This document shows positions 45,550 through 55,614 of a stretch of DNA of 64,000 nt, one piece after another (positions within the stretch are counted from its first letter, which is position 1; every line of letters begins with the position of its first letter). The stretch lies in assembly GCA_900074725.1 (NCBI GenBank), contig LT598458.1, positions 434,001 to 498,000 of the forward strand. Direction: 5' to 3'. Under the pieces are notes generated by a model. It was not told where the DNA came from. It was given only the letters and a program-made list of their open reading frames with translations, and did not search any database. The translations under genes were made by a program, and so were the position numbers. Origin of the DNA: Lachancea dasiensis (taxonomy: Eukaryota > Ascomycota > Saccharomycetes > Saccharomycetales > Saccharomycetaceae).

Positions 45550-47829
45550 ATGTCCATAGACCAAACCCAGCTCAGCAAGACTTCCTTCAAGTTTTTCGGA
45601 CTTGGTGGTAGTAACGAGGTTGGTAGGTCCTGCCATATTCTTCAATATAAAGGCAAGACTGTCATGCTCGATGCGGGAATTCATCCGGCTCACCAGGGAT
45701 TAGCGTCTTTACCCTTTTATGACGAATTTGATCTCTCGACGGTTGACGTTTTATTGATTTCGCATTTCCATTTGGATCACGCAGCATCCCTGCCATACGT
45801 TATGCAGCGGACCAACTTCCGAGGTCGAGTGTTTATGACTCATCCTACTAAAGCTATTTATCGCTGGCTGCTGAGTGACTTCGTGAAGGTGACAAGCATT
45901 GGGTCTAATGGTTACAATGATAAGGATGAAAATCTTTACACTGACGAAGACTTAGCAGAGTCTTTCGATAGGATTGAAACCATCGATTTCCACTCCACAA
46001 TCGATGTCAATGGTATCAAGTTTACCGCTTTTCATGCCGGCCATGTCTTAGGAGCTGCAATGTTTCAAGTTGAAATAGCAGGTCTCAAGACTTTATTCAC
46101 TGGTGACTACTCTAGAGAAACTGACAGACATTTGAATTCAGCAGAAGTTCCTCCATCGTCGTCTGATATTTTGATTGTCGAATCGACTTTCGGTACAGCT
46201 ACACATGAGCCAAGAATTAATAGAGAGAAGAAGCTCACACAACTGATACATTCTACAGTGCTACGTGGTGGACGAGTCCTGTTACCTGTTTTCGCTTTAG
46301 GTAGGGCTCAAGAAATTATGTTGATCCTCGATGAGTTTTGGTCACAACATCACGATGAGCTGGGAAATGGGCAAGTTCCTATATTCTATGCTTCAAATTT
46401 GGCTCGAAAATGTATGAGTGTATTTCAAACCTATGTGAATATGATGAACGATGACATACGGAAAAAGTTTCGTGATTCTCAATCCAACCCTTTCATTTTC
46501 AAGAATATATCCTATCTTAAGAATCTTGATGAATTTCAAGATTTTGGTCCAAGTGTGATGCTAGCTTCACCGGGCATGTTACAAAACGGACTTTCGAGGG
46601 ACCTGCTGGAGAAATGGTGTCCTGACGAAAAAAACCTTGTTCTAATTACAGGTTATTCGGTAGAGGGGACAATGGCAAAATACATAATTTTGGAGCCTGA
46701 TACACTACCGTCTATCAATAATCCTGAAGCGAACATACCCCGGCGCTGCCAAATAGAAGAGGTCTCTTTTGCTGCCCACGTAGACTTTAGGGAGAACTTA
46801 GACTTTATTGAGAAAATTGGAGCGAAGAATGTTATCTTAGTTCACGGGGAATCTAATCCAATGGGCCGTCTAAAGTCTGCACTGCTATCGAATTTTGCGT
46901 CGCTCAAAGGAACTGAAGACGAAGTACACGTTTTCAATCCTCGAAATTGTGTAGTCGTTGAGCTTGAGTTCAAGGGAATCAAGGTAGCAAAGGCCATGGG
47001 GAACATTGTTGATGAAGTAACAACGGCGCTAGGAATTCAAAAAGAGGCACCAGAAAACGCACTACCGGCGATTGAAGAAGTATTGAAACCAGATCATGAT
47101 AATGTGAGAGGAGTCGACGAAACCGTTGTTTCAGGAATCTTGGTGTCGGACGAAAAGAACTTTGATTTAAATTTGGTATCGCTTTCAGATCTCAGGGATT
47201 ATCATATGGACCTATCAACAACCGTACTGAGGGAACGACAAACCGTTTACATCGATTGCAAGAAGGAACTGATCTATTGGCACTTATGCCAGATGTTTGG
47301 TGACATGGAAGTGATCATCGATGAAGAGGGCATTACGCATAGCAAGGAGGCGCCTTCAAAGGCTAATAGCACCTCCGGCGACGAACTAGAATTGAAAATT
47401 ATGGGTGACGTTAAGCTCAACATCATCAAAAACATTGCAACGCTGGAGTGGTCGCAAGGAATAATGAATGACACTGTTGCCGACAGTGTGATGGCCATTC
47501 TTTTGAGTGTAGACTCCTCGCCTGCAAGCGTGAAAATTAGCAGTCGTAGCTGCAGCCATGACCATGATCATTTGCATGACCATGAAGATGTTTGGAAGAT
47601 CAAGCAGGTTGCACGTCTTTGTGCCGAGCAATTCGGTGAATGTTTTAGCTACAAGTTAAGTGATAGTGAGCCTGCGGCCGACATCATGGGCCACGTTACA
47701 ATAGGGAAAAATAAAGCCTCTATCAACCTATCTCAGATGAAGGTCGAAGAATGCAATTCCAATCCTTTAAAAGGACGTATCGAGAGCATTCTCAGCATCG
47801 CGAGCGACTTGGTAGCTCCACTATGTTGA
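45550..47829 (+). CDS. YSH1: CPF endonuclease Ysh1/Brr5 (CPSF-73)
   Basis: The 759-residue protein is the nuclease that cuts pre-mRNA 3' ends in the cleavage and polyadenylation factor (779 residues in S. cerevisiae). The metallo-beta-lactamase fold has SHFHLDHAASLPY (HxHxDH, residues 72-77), FHAGHVLGAAMF and FTGDYSRETDRHL. The beta-CASP part contains LPVFALGRAQEIMLILDEFW and LASPGMLQNGLSRDLLE. VSFAAHVDFRENLDFIE and LVHGESNPMGRLK close the active site. The C-terminal domain (about 500-759) matches the region that survives alone as Syc1 (YOR179C) in S. cerevisiae. The ATG at 45550 is conserved. Confidence 0.98.
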   Translation: MSIDQTQLSKTSFKFFGLGGSNEVGRSCHILQYKGKTVMLDAGIHPAHQGLASLPFYDEFDLSTVDVLLISHFHLDHAASLPYVMQRTNFRGRVFMTHPTKAIYRWLLSDFVKVTSIGSNGYNDKDENLYTDEDLAESFDRIETIDFHSTIDVNGIKFTAFHAGHVLGAAMFQVEIAGLKTLFTGDYSRETDRHLNSAEVPPSSSDILIVESTFGTATHEPRINREKKLTQLIHSTVLRGGRVLLPVFALGRAQEIMLILDEFWSQHHDELGNGQVPIFYASNLARKCMSVFQTYVNMMNDDIRKKFRDSQSNPFIFKNISYLKNLDEFQDFGPSVMLASPGMLQNGLSRDLLEKWCPDEKNLVLITGYSVEGTMAKYIILEPDTLPSINNPEANIPRRCQIEEVSFAAHVDFRENLDFIEKIGAKNVILVHGESNPMGRLKSALLSNFASLKGTEDEVHVFNPRNCVVVELEFKGIKVAKAMGNIVDEVTTALGIQKEAPENALPAIEEVLKPDHDNVRGVDETVVSGILVSDEKNFDLNLVSLSDLRDYHMDLSTTVLRERQTVYIDCKKELIYWHLCQMFGDMEVIIDEEGITHSKEAPSKANSTSGDELELKIMGDVKLNIIKNIATLEWSQGIMNDTVADSVMAILLSVDSSPASVKISSRSCSHDHDHLHDHEDVWKIKQVARLCAEQFGECFSYKLSDSEPAADIMGHVTIGKNKASINLSQMKVEECNSNPLKGRIESILSIASDLVAPLC

Positions 47830-47974
47830 ATATCACGTATCACGAATGATGGTGACTAAAATTTTAAACGTTGCATCTCATCTCATCTCATCGCATCGCT
47901 GAGGCACACATATCTACATAAGTGTGTATCACATTATCCTAACAAAGTCTCTAGGTTGATTGCATTCAAACAAG

Positions 47975-49744
47975 ATGAGCACGAATGAGGACTCCAATGT
48001 TCATGTGGACGACGCAGCAGATTTCGAGTCGTTCCACTTGGATTCGAGGCTTTTGCAAGCGATCAAATATAACGGTTTCGAAAAGCCGACGTTGATCCAG
48101 TCTAGCGCAATCCCGCTGGCCCTAGAACAAAAACGAGATGTCATTGCTAAGGCATCCACTGGCTCTGGTAAGACTTTGGCTTATTTAATCCCGCTAATCC
48201 AGACTATTCTCCTGCACAAACTCTCACAAACTGACGAAGGCTCTAGTCAAAAGACTCTGGGGATAATTTTAGTTCCAACTAGAGAATTGGCACAACAGGT
48301 GCAATCCATGTTGAACAAGCTAATTCTTTATTGTTCGAAGGAAGTGCATTCTCTAAATTTGTCCTCCCAGCTTGCGGATAATGTGCTAACATCACTCCTC
48401 TTAGATGGGCCCGAGGTTTTGATTTCGACTCCTTCTAAGCTGTTGAATGTTTTAGAGACCAAGAGCAATGCTTTGTCGGTGGATGCCTTGAAAGTTCTGG
48501 TTATCGACGAGGTTGACCTTGTTTTAACATTTGGCTACGAGGATGACCTGAATCAAATTGCAAAATATTTGCCGCTTAAGAAGAATCTACAGACGTTTTT
48601 GATGAGTGCTACCTTGAATGAAGATATTCAGGAATTGAAATCGCGTTTTTGTCGTTCCCCGGCGATTTTGAAGCTGAATGACGATGAGATCAACAAGGAT
48701 CAAAGCAAGCTTATTCAGTACTATGTCAAGGTATCTGAATTCGATAAGTTTTTGCTGTGCTACGTCATTTTCAAGCTAAGTTTGATCAAGGGTAAGACAC
48801 TGATTTTTGTCAACAGCATTGACAGAGGTTATAGATTGAAACTCGTGCTTGAGCAGTTTGGAGTTCGGTCATGTATATTAAACAGCGAGCTGCCAGCTAA
48901 TTCCAGACAACATATTGTTGAAGAATTCAACAAAAATGTATATCAATTGCTTATTGCCACCGATGATACTGAATATATTAAAGAAGAGGATGAAGATCAT
49001 CAAGAAGGCGACAATGAAAAAGCAGAAAACAACCCAGAAGGAAATCGCAAGAACAAACTATCTGGCTCATTGACCAAAAAAGATAGAGACTATGGTGTTT
49101 CCCGCGGGGTGGATTTCTTGAATGTTGCATGTGTGTTAAACTTCGACTTACCAACTACTTCGAAATCCTATGTTCACAGAATTGGCAGAACTGCTCGTGC
49201 CGGTAAGTCTGGAGTTGCCATCTCTTTTGTGGTACCTTTAAAAGAATTTGGAAAACATAAGCCATCCATGTGCCCTTCGTCGAAGAAAGACGAAAAAATT
49301 CTCTCCAAGGTCATCAAACAGCAAAGTAAATTGGGTTTTGAGATACTTCCTTACTCGTTTGACATTAATCAAGTGGAGGGCTTCCGCTACAGAATGGAAG
49401 ACGGGTTCCGTGCGGTAACGCAAGTTGCTGTACGCGAAGCACGGGTGAAAGAGTTAAAACAGGAAATGCTGGCCAGTGAAAAATTGAAGAGGCATTTTGA
49501 GGAGAATCCACAAGATTTGCATAGTTTAAGACATGATAAAGAACTGCATCCCGCTAGAGTTCAACAACACTTGAAAAGAGTTCCCGATTATCTACTTCCC
49601 GAAGCTGCAAGGAAAGACAAGAAAAAAATAGGGTTTGTTCCTTTCCACAGTGCCAAAAACTTGAAGCGTAAAAACAAGGTTTACAAAAACAAGAATAATA
49701 ATAAGAGAGGTGCTAAGTCGGATCCACTCAAAAACTTCAAATAG
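47975..49744 (+). CDS. DBP9: DEAD-box helicase Dbp9
   Basis: The 589-residue nucleolar helicase acts in 60S ribosome assembly (594 in S. cerevisiae). The Q-motif region [16 protein letters not shown] is followed by Walker A ASTGSGKT (60-67), PTRELAQ (101-107), the DEAD variant DEVD (178-181) and SAT (211-213). Later come [34 protein letters not shown] and HRIGRTAR. An acidic insertion between motifs IV and V (about residues 340-370) is characteristic of Dbp9. The basic tail ends KSDPLKNFK, identical in style to the S. cerevisiae end. ATG 47975 is used; five codons upstream the frame starts with TTG. Confidence 0.97.
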   Translation: MSTNEDSNVHVDDAADFESFHLDSRLLQAIKYNGFEKPTLIQSSAIPLALEQKRDVIAKASTGSGKTLAYLIPLIQTILLHKLSQTDEGSSQKTLGIILVPTRELAQQVQSMLNKLILYCSKEVHSLNLSSQLADNVLTSLLLDGPEVLISTPSKLLNVLETKSNALSVDALKVLVIDEVDLVLTFGYEDDLNQIAKYLPLKKNLQTFLMSATLNEDIQELKSRFCRSPAILKLNDDEINKDQSKLIQYYVKVSEFDKFLLCYVIFKLSLIKGKTLIFVNSIDRGYRLKLVLEQFGVRSCILNSELPANSRQHIVEEFNKNVYQLLIATDDTEYIKEEDEDHQEGDNEKAENNPEGNRKNKLSGSLTKKDRDYGVSRGVDFLNVACVLNFDLPTTSKSYVHRIGRTARAGKSGVAISFVVPLKEFGKHKPSMCPSSKKDEKILSKVIKQQSKLGFEILPYSFDINQVEGFRYRMEDGFRAVTQVAVREARVKELKQEMLASEKLKRHFEENPQDLHSLRHDKELHPARVQQHLKRVPDYLLPEAARKDKKKIGFVPFHSAKNLKRKNKVYKNKNNNKRGAKSDPLKNFK

Positions 49745-49891
49745 TTCAAATATTTTGCATTTGTAATTTAAATTTCTACCAAGGAGCAAGGTACTTTTTA
49801 GTTGGCGAAGGCAAAGTGACCTCCTGTAACCTATTTTACTCTCAAAATCCAAGTTTACCTTAATATTTCCAAGCTTTGCTAATCGTGATTA

Positions 49892-50279
49892 TTACATAGG
49901 CGCCCGAAGAACAATGATAATAGAGTCTCCTCTTAAAAATAGTTTACTGATGAATCGCTCCCTGTTTACCGTCTTTTTATTTTGCTTTTCAGTCCACAGT
50001 TCCTTGACATTTTCCAGCACCATATTACAGTGCCTGTCAAACGCCTTTATACGTGCTATAATCTTGTGATTATTTCTTAGTGATATTATAACAGGTATTT
50101 TAGATACCATTGCATCATTTATCAACGACATAGGGCCATGCTTGAATTCAAACTCTTCCAGCTGCTGAAGCTCATCTTGTGTCAATTCCGAACGAGGGCG
50201 ATCTATCAATTCTCTATAAAACCTGTTAGTAAGAAATAGCGATAGACGTATATCTATGATCTAATACCACATACGACAT
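49892..50279 (-). CDS. SMD2: Sm protein D2 (spliced, 5-nt first exon)
   Basis: The coding sequence is complement(join(49892..50213, 50275..50279)), giving 108 residues starting MSELIDRPRSEL. The protein is the SmD2 core protein of spliceosomal snRNPs. It has EFKHGPMSLINDAM, the Sm1 motif IISLRNNHKIIARIKAFDRHCN and the Sm2 motif FLRGDSIIIVL. Exon 1 is only ATGTC. The 61-nt intron (50214-50274) starts GTATGT, carries TACTAAC (50225-50231 on the opposite strand) and ends TTTTATAG. S. cerevisiae SMD2 (YLR275W) also has an intron just after the start. Between DBP9 and MCM5, as in YLR276C-YLR274W. Confidence 0.96.
50214..50274 (-). other. SMD2 intron (61 nt)
   Basis: GTATGT donor, TACTAAC branch site, TATAG acceptor. 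Joining the exons keeps the frame (ATG-TC/A-GAA-TTG). Confidence 0.94.
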
Positions 50280-50455
50280 TGAAAACGATTTCCGAAGTAG
50301 TGCAGGGGCGAATGGGGTATCAGGTTGCTGATTTGTTAGCTACCTTACTTTGTAATGGAAACTTGAAAGTGCTAAAATAAATTGAAAAATTCTGAATCTT
50401 ATCACGTGATTTACACATGCGCCGCGGAGCGATAAGTTCACTAAAGGGAACATGT

Positions 50456-52744
50456 TCAAGCACCACTTCTGTATATGTTTTGACCTTGGTAACGAAGTTG
50501 AATAGTTCCGTGGCGCTCCAAAATGTACAGCGCTCTGTCGAGAGCAGGTGGAGAGTAGTTTTTCTGCTCACAAAATTCGCGACGTAGAGTTTGATAGCTC
50601 GTGGACCAGCCAACGGGCAGGCGTCTTTTCAGTTCTTCTTCAATACGTCTCACATCTTGCACCAAGTCGGGATTTTGTCCAAGCCCGCCAATCGGATCTT
50701 GTGAAGCCGCGTCCATGGTAGATGCTTGAAATAGCCTGATTGCTTCATCAACGTGCCTTTCTTGAGCAATAGGACTCAATTCCAGCTTGGCCAAGGACTC
50801 GGAAATACGAATTATTGCCTCTAATTGACGCACCGTGATCGGTATAGATGACCGCTGTTCACTTTGCAATTCGTTAATCAGAAGTTTTTTGCGAATACCC
50901 ACAAAATGAGATGACAGCTTCTCGGCAGCTTGTGTTGAAAGGCGAGGTGCGCATTTCATCCTGCAGTATGTAATATACCGCTTCATAAGCTCAATAGGAA
51001 TTTCGGCACCAGCAGACTCTTGCTCCTCGTCCTGGATGGCCGTTCTGCCGGTGTGGATATTCATGACGTGGTTGGCGATAGAAATATCTCTTTCCTCATT
51101 ATGGTGGTCCTTCACAATGTAGATCATGTCAAAACGAGACAAAATGGTAGATTGAAAATCAATGTTCTCCCCAGGAGACTTCAAGTCATCATAACGTCCG
51201 TAGATAGGATTGGCTGCAGCCATCACACTCGTCCTCGAATTAAGAACCGTTGTGATGCCCGCCTTGGCAATAGAAATTGTTTGTTGTTCCATAGCCTCAT
51301 GAATGGCAACTCGATCCTCGTCTCTCATTTTGTCGAACTCATCGATACAAACAACACCGCCGTCAGCCAAGACCATTGCACCCCCTTCTAGATAAAATTC
51401 TCGCGTGGCGGGGTCTCTTTGAACTGATGCAGTGAGACCAGCAGCCGAAGAGCCTTTACCAGAGGTGTAGACGGCAATGGGGCTCACTTTCTCAACAAAC
51501 TTCAGCAATTGGGACTTTGCTGTGCCCGGATCACCGAGCAGTAAGACATTAATATCCCCTCTCAATCTCATCCCATCTGGCAAGAGCTTCTTAGATCCTC
51601 CCATCAAAAGACAAACAATAGACTTTTTTATGTCGTCGTTACCGTAAATGCTGGGAGCAATCGACTTCGAGAATATCTCATATAAATCTGGACGTCTGCT
51701 TAATGTTAAGAATTGTTCTTCCTCCTCTTCAGAGAAATGTGTTGTACTATTGATAGAGTTTCCATCCAAAGCGGTCTGAATCCCTAAAATTTTAACGTAA
51801 GGATTCCTGATGGCGACTGCTTTACCACCACTGGCTGCTGTTCCTACTCCCCGACTTTTAGCTTGATAAATGGAATAGATTCCCACGATAGTAGCTCTTG
51901 TACCTGGAACAATCTTATTGGTCAAATATCGATCAGCAGACATTAAGATATTACGTGGCATTTCACCAACTGGCACGAGTTCAGGAACCTCTTGAAGCTT
52001 GAGAAACTGCTGGTCAACGAACCTGGAAGACTCATGAACGATCATGTAAGGATCCTGTCCGCACGGGTTACCGCCTGTATCTCGAGAATGATCCGCCATG
52101 CACGATTTAGGAAGCGAAACACTGCTTCCACCTAGTGTGCCAAAGCTGTTGAGCCGCATCGTGGTAACATGCCTGCAGCTCCTGCACATCAACGTCAAAA
52201 AGGTAGCTTTCGATGACAGAACAGAGGCAGAAACAACGATGCCGCTGACACGCACAATTTTGGAAACGTTTTCAGAGCCCAAAACTCGTAGTGATGTTTC
52301 GGACGCATTCGATTTAAGCATCACTTGGCAAACCGGGATTTCCAAGCCGCTGAAACTAGGTCCGGACGCCCCAACACCATCACCGTTCTTCTTATCTTCC
52401 GCCGCGTTGGGGTCTAAATTGATGTCTCGCGAAAGCAGCGCTATCCGGCGGGCCACCTGGGTTACAGCTTGCTCAAACAGAGGAAGCACGTCTGTAGGTT
52501 CATCGCAGAGCTTCTTATAAAGGTCTTCGTTGTAGCCAATCAAATGCGCCGTGTCAACTGTTATACAGAAATTTTTGACTAGGAGGTTACTTCTCAGCTG
52601 TTCTCGATACACGAAGTGAGAATCTAATCGAAATTCGAGCACAAAATTGTGGAAAGATTTAATAATTTCGGAATTATCATTCTCACCAATCTCCTCACCG
52701 GCTAATACGGGAGCAGCATAAATTTCAGTTCTGTCATAGGACAT
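50456..52744 (-). CDS. MCM5: MCM5 subunit of the replicative helicase
   Basis: The 762-residue protein corresponds to Mcm5/Cdc46 (775). It is part of the MCM2-7 ring that is loaded at origins and unwinds DNA. The zinc-binding part has C187-x2-C190 and later cysteines C215 and C228. The MCM box has Walker A GDPGTAKS (404-411), Walker B CIDEFDKM (466-473) and the arginine finger in LSRFDMI. The N-terminus has [17 protein letters not shown], and the C-terminal winged helix ends [21 protein letters not shown]. The ATG at 52744 is conserved. An ACGCG core (MCB-like) lies about 85 bases upstream. Confidence 0.98.
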   Translation of the reverse strand: MSYDRTEIYAAPVLAGEEIGENDNSEIIKSFHNFVLEFRLDSHFVYREQLRSNLLVKNFCITVDTAHLIGYNEDLYKKLCDEPTDVLPLFEQAVTQVARRIALLSRDINLDPNAAEDKKNGDGVGASGPSFSGLEIPVCQVMLKSNASETSLRVLGSENVSKIVRVSGIVVSASVLSSKATFLTLMCRSCRHVTTMRLNSFGTLGGSSVSLPKSCMADHSRDTGGNPCGQDPYMIVHESSRFVDQQFLKLQEVPELVPVGEMPRNILMSADRYLTNKIVPGTRATIVGIYSIYQAKSRGVGTAASGGKAVAIRNPYVKILGIQTALDGNSINSTTHFSEEEEEQFLTLSRRPDLYEIFSKSIAPSIYGNDDIKKSIVCLLMGGSKKLLPDGMRLRGDINVLLLGDPGTAKSQLLKFVEKVSPIAVYTSGKGSSAAGLTASVQRDPATREFYLEGGAMVLADGGVVCIDEFDKMRDEDRVAIHEAMEQQTISIAKAGITTVLNSRTSVMAAANPIYGRYDDLKSPGENIDFQSTILSRFDMIYIVKDHHNEERDISIANHVMNIHTGRTAIQDEEQESAGAEIPIELMKRYITYCRMKCAPRLSTQAAEKLSSHFVGIRKKLLINELQSEQRSSIPITVRQLEAIIRISESLAKLELSPIAQERHVDEAIRLFQASTMDAASQDPIGGLGQNPDLVQDVRRIEEELKRRLPVGWSTSYQTLRREFCEQKNYSPPALDRALYILERHGTIQLRYQGQNIYRSGA

Positions 52745-55614
52745 TGCGAGCTACCGACAGGGTTCGCTGCACCTAACTTGGCTAAGTTAACGTTAATCTA
52801 AAGTGTCATTTCATCCAAAATTTTGTACGCGATTAGTAACTGAGGACGAACAGATAGCCAATATAATACTTCAGTGATAGAGAGATAAACGTAAATAGGG
52901 CTGTCTCAAGGCTGGACTGCACTCACTATAAACACGCTTATTTGGGATTCGGTCCGTGTGAATTTTAGAGCTATTCGAAAAGAACTAGTCATCAAAGTTT
53001 GGACTGGGCTTGTATTATTCGAATATCTAACGTGCCCCCACTTGCTGTGACGAGGAAGGCTAGTGTAAAGCCTATCTGGCGATGGACGATGCTTGATTTT
53101 TTTGAGTAGTGTCAATTCTTATCGCCACTGCTGAATGGTTTCGGTAATAGCGATGTGCGATAATGTCAGAATTAATAATAAAATTGCTGCCTTTCTGGAG
53201 CGCACCAGACGGAAAACTAATGTCTGTATCACGCGGGGGGAGGTTTCGGCGGCACACATAAGAGCTCATATTTCTCTCGCCCTATTGAGCCGCATCACAG
53301 TAGTTGACGGTTCAGTCCAATGGCATTGATGGAAAAACGTCGCACAGCGAACGGCACCTCAACAACATTCCCTTGACATGAGGGCCAAATAGAATCCTTC
53401 TTGGACTACGTTTTTGTTGGGGACGTGAGGAAACCGATATGTGAGGAAACCGATATGTGAGGAAACCGATGGTGACGTGCGCCTAATCGCATAATCAGCG
53501 TCAGGAAATATGTGACACAGTGGTACAGAATGATAGGGCACAACAGAGCCAGCTAAGACAAGCCGAAGAGAACATCTGTCCGATGGGATGGGACTGGCGG
53601 TTGATGAGTTAGAGCCGCAATCCATGGATTACGGAATGGTCTAGAAGGATGATTAATACTTGTGTCGTCGAGCGAGAATTGTGTAAATACCAGGCGTTTG
53701 TCCAGGTAACTGAACCAACTATGGTGCGTGCAATAATCACGGAGAGATAGATAGAACTTTCTAGATCCAAGTCGCTCAGCTTTAGTAGCTTTCTACTAAT
53801 GAGTCCCATTCGCCTCAATAAAAACCATGCCGCCGGCCATTGTCATGTAGGACCCATTGAGTTGAAAGTCCCGACTGTGCTCAAATTGACCCGGCCATTT
53901 TCGCCTCTTGCTAAATACCCTCCCGCCACCTAATGCCGCAGAAAAATAATAAAGTCACGAACGAGACTGGGTAGAAAGCAAACTTCAATACCAGAGACGT
54001 TGCCGGTCCAAGAGCTACGTTCGCTATGTTCCCTGAACAATGGGACTTTATATATACGGAAGTGACAGACCTGGCCGACTGGCCCTCGTATCCATTCGTG
54101 GTGAAAGTGACTCCTCTACGACTCTAGGACTTGCGGACGTGTGGAATGAATCTGACTTCGAGTCATGGTGCTGTAGGCATATTCCATACACCGAATAAGT
54201 CGGGACCCTTGGTCTGCGCCACTCGAATGCACGACAAACCCCGATATCCAACACGGAAGCTAGGAAGACTTCTACGCTATCTGGACCTTCAGCGGCTCCT
54301 GCTTTACCGGCGTCCACGGCCGAGGGATGCGTCCAATGTTCGGCGAGCACATAGTCACGTGGAGGGGCCGGAGCCGCCCAAGCCCGGTCATGTGATGTCC
54401 GCCCTGGGCTCTTCGAGCTCAGCATACCTACTTGCAACGCACCCACCATCACTTCGCAGTATACCGACACTGTGGCGGCGCTTGGTGGTCTTACCAGTGT
54501 CCCTCTGTGCCAAGACCCGCTCTTTTCTAACACAGCTCGCTACCGCTTGGTGGTTCTACAGTGTCTACACCAGGCTCTCCTTCCTGCCACTTTGTGTTAT
54601 CGTGACACCGTGTTCCCGGCCCCGCTTACCTAAGCCACTAACAATAACAATGCGGGGCATAAGGGCACCCGTTTCAAGTGAGTATCCACCCCACATTTCT
54701 CAACCACGCCCTACTCGCTTAAGTGGCCATCCAACAATTCATGCATTCGGCAAAAGCCGTCAAGTAGACCCCACCCCACACAAACTCCAGGGGAAACAAG
54801 GCACATGCATACCACACTTGACCCAACACAAGGCACCAGGCACAAGGAACAAAGCACAAGGGACCGCGTGCGGTGAGGTAAGCCGGAAGCACAAAAATAC
54901 AGTGGGGCAGCGTGGGCCTCGAAATGCAGTGCCAGCAAACAGTTTGGGAGCCCCTGTTACCAAGTGGCCGAGAGTACTCGTTGAATGTGCGTGCACTTTA
55001 CGAGCGAACTTGGCCAGAGCGACGACAAGCACTTCGACTTCGGGGTCCTACTAAATGTTATGGCTGGTGAAAAGCGTGGTCCAAACCATGTTAGGGCAGT
55101 AGCCAGCCTGCCTGCTACTTAGCGGGCTGACTGTTACCAAGCTTTCCAGAAAACGTTGTCGCTCGAGAGCGTGACTCCTCGGTGTATTTATTGCCCTAGC
55201 TCCGAACGATCGCTCCGTACGTGACGGAGAAGAAAAAATAATTAATGTAACCAAAACCAGGGGCAACAGGCTGCCGCTATCGGAGCACGGGAGAATTGGG
55301 AGCTGCGGGTATATAAAGGCCCCGGTATCAGGAAGGCCCCAGGAGGTTTGCTCCAGAAACAAGCAAAACTCCTGAAAGCTATAGAAAGCTATAGAACGGC
55401 CCTTCACAGGTCACACACAGGACAAACAGGGCTCCTGGCACATAGCGTAGCGTTGTGTAGATTAGCTCTAGTTCGAGGCCCAGCTCCAGTGCCACAGAGC
55501 TGTACTGAGGACTCGCACGACTGCTGGCACGCAGTTCAAGAAAAACCAACACACAGGCGGGACACCACCGCCGGGGCGCACGCCAGAGCTGTAAGGGCAA
55601 GTGCGCAGTCTCCG
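52745..55614. other. 2.9-kb gene-free region, partly GC-rich
   Basis: From about 53.8 kb onward the composition is markedly GC-richer than the neighbouring genes. Long frames exist (54131-55054 on +, 54048-54533 on -), but they overlap each other and their translations are compositionally odd, so I do not call them. A three-copy repeat lies at 53425-53470. GCACAAGG-like words recur around 54820-54870. A TATA box (GGTATATAAAGG, 55309-55320) precedes the PIG1/GAC1 gene. From about 55348 to its start no ATG occurs. No RNA gene or centromere is recognised. Confidence 0.6.
53425..53470. repeat. 16-bp tandem repeat, three copies
   Basis: GTGAGGAAACCGATAT is present at 53425-53440 and 53441-53456, and as a 14-base copy at 53457-53470. 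Confidence 0.93.

Noticed and set aside
50279-50300. GATTTCCGAAG resembling centromere element CDEIII
   Set aside because: The left side is the SMD2 gene, not an AT-rich CDEII, and no CDEI is placed correctly. The GTCACGTG near 54355 likewise lacks an AT-rich neighbour.
54131-55054. 307-codon ORF on the + strand
   Set aside because: Translation is compositionally odd and matches nothing, and another open frame overlaps it on the opposite strand in GC-rich DNA.
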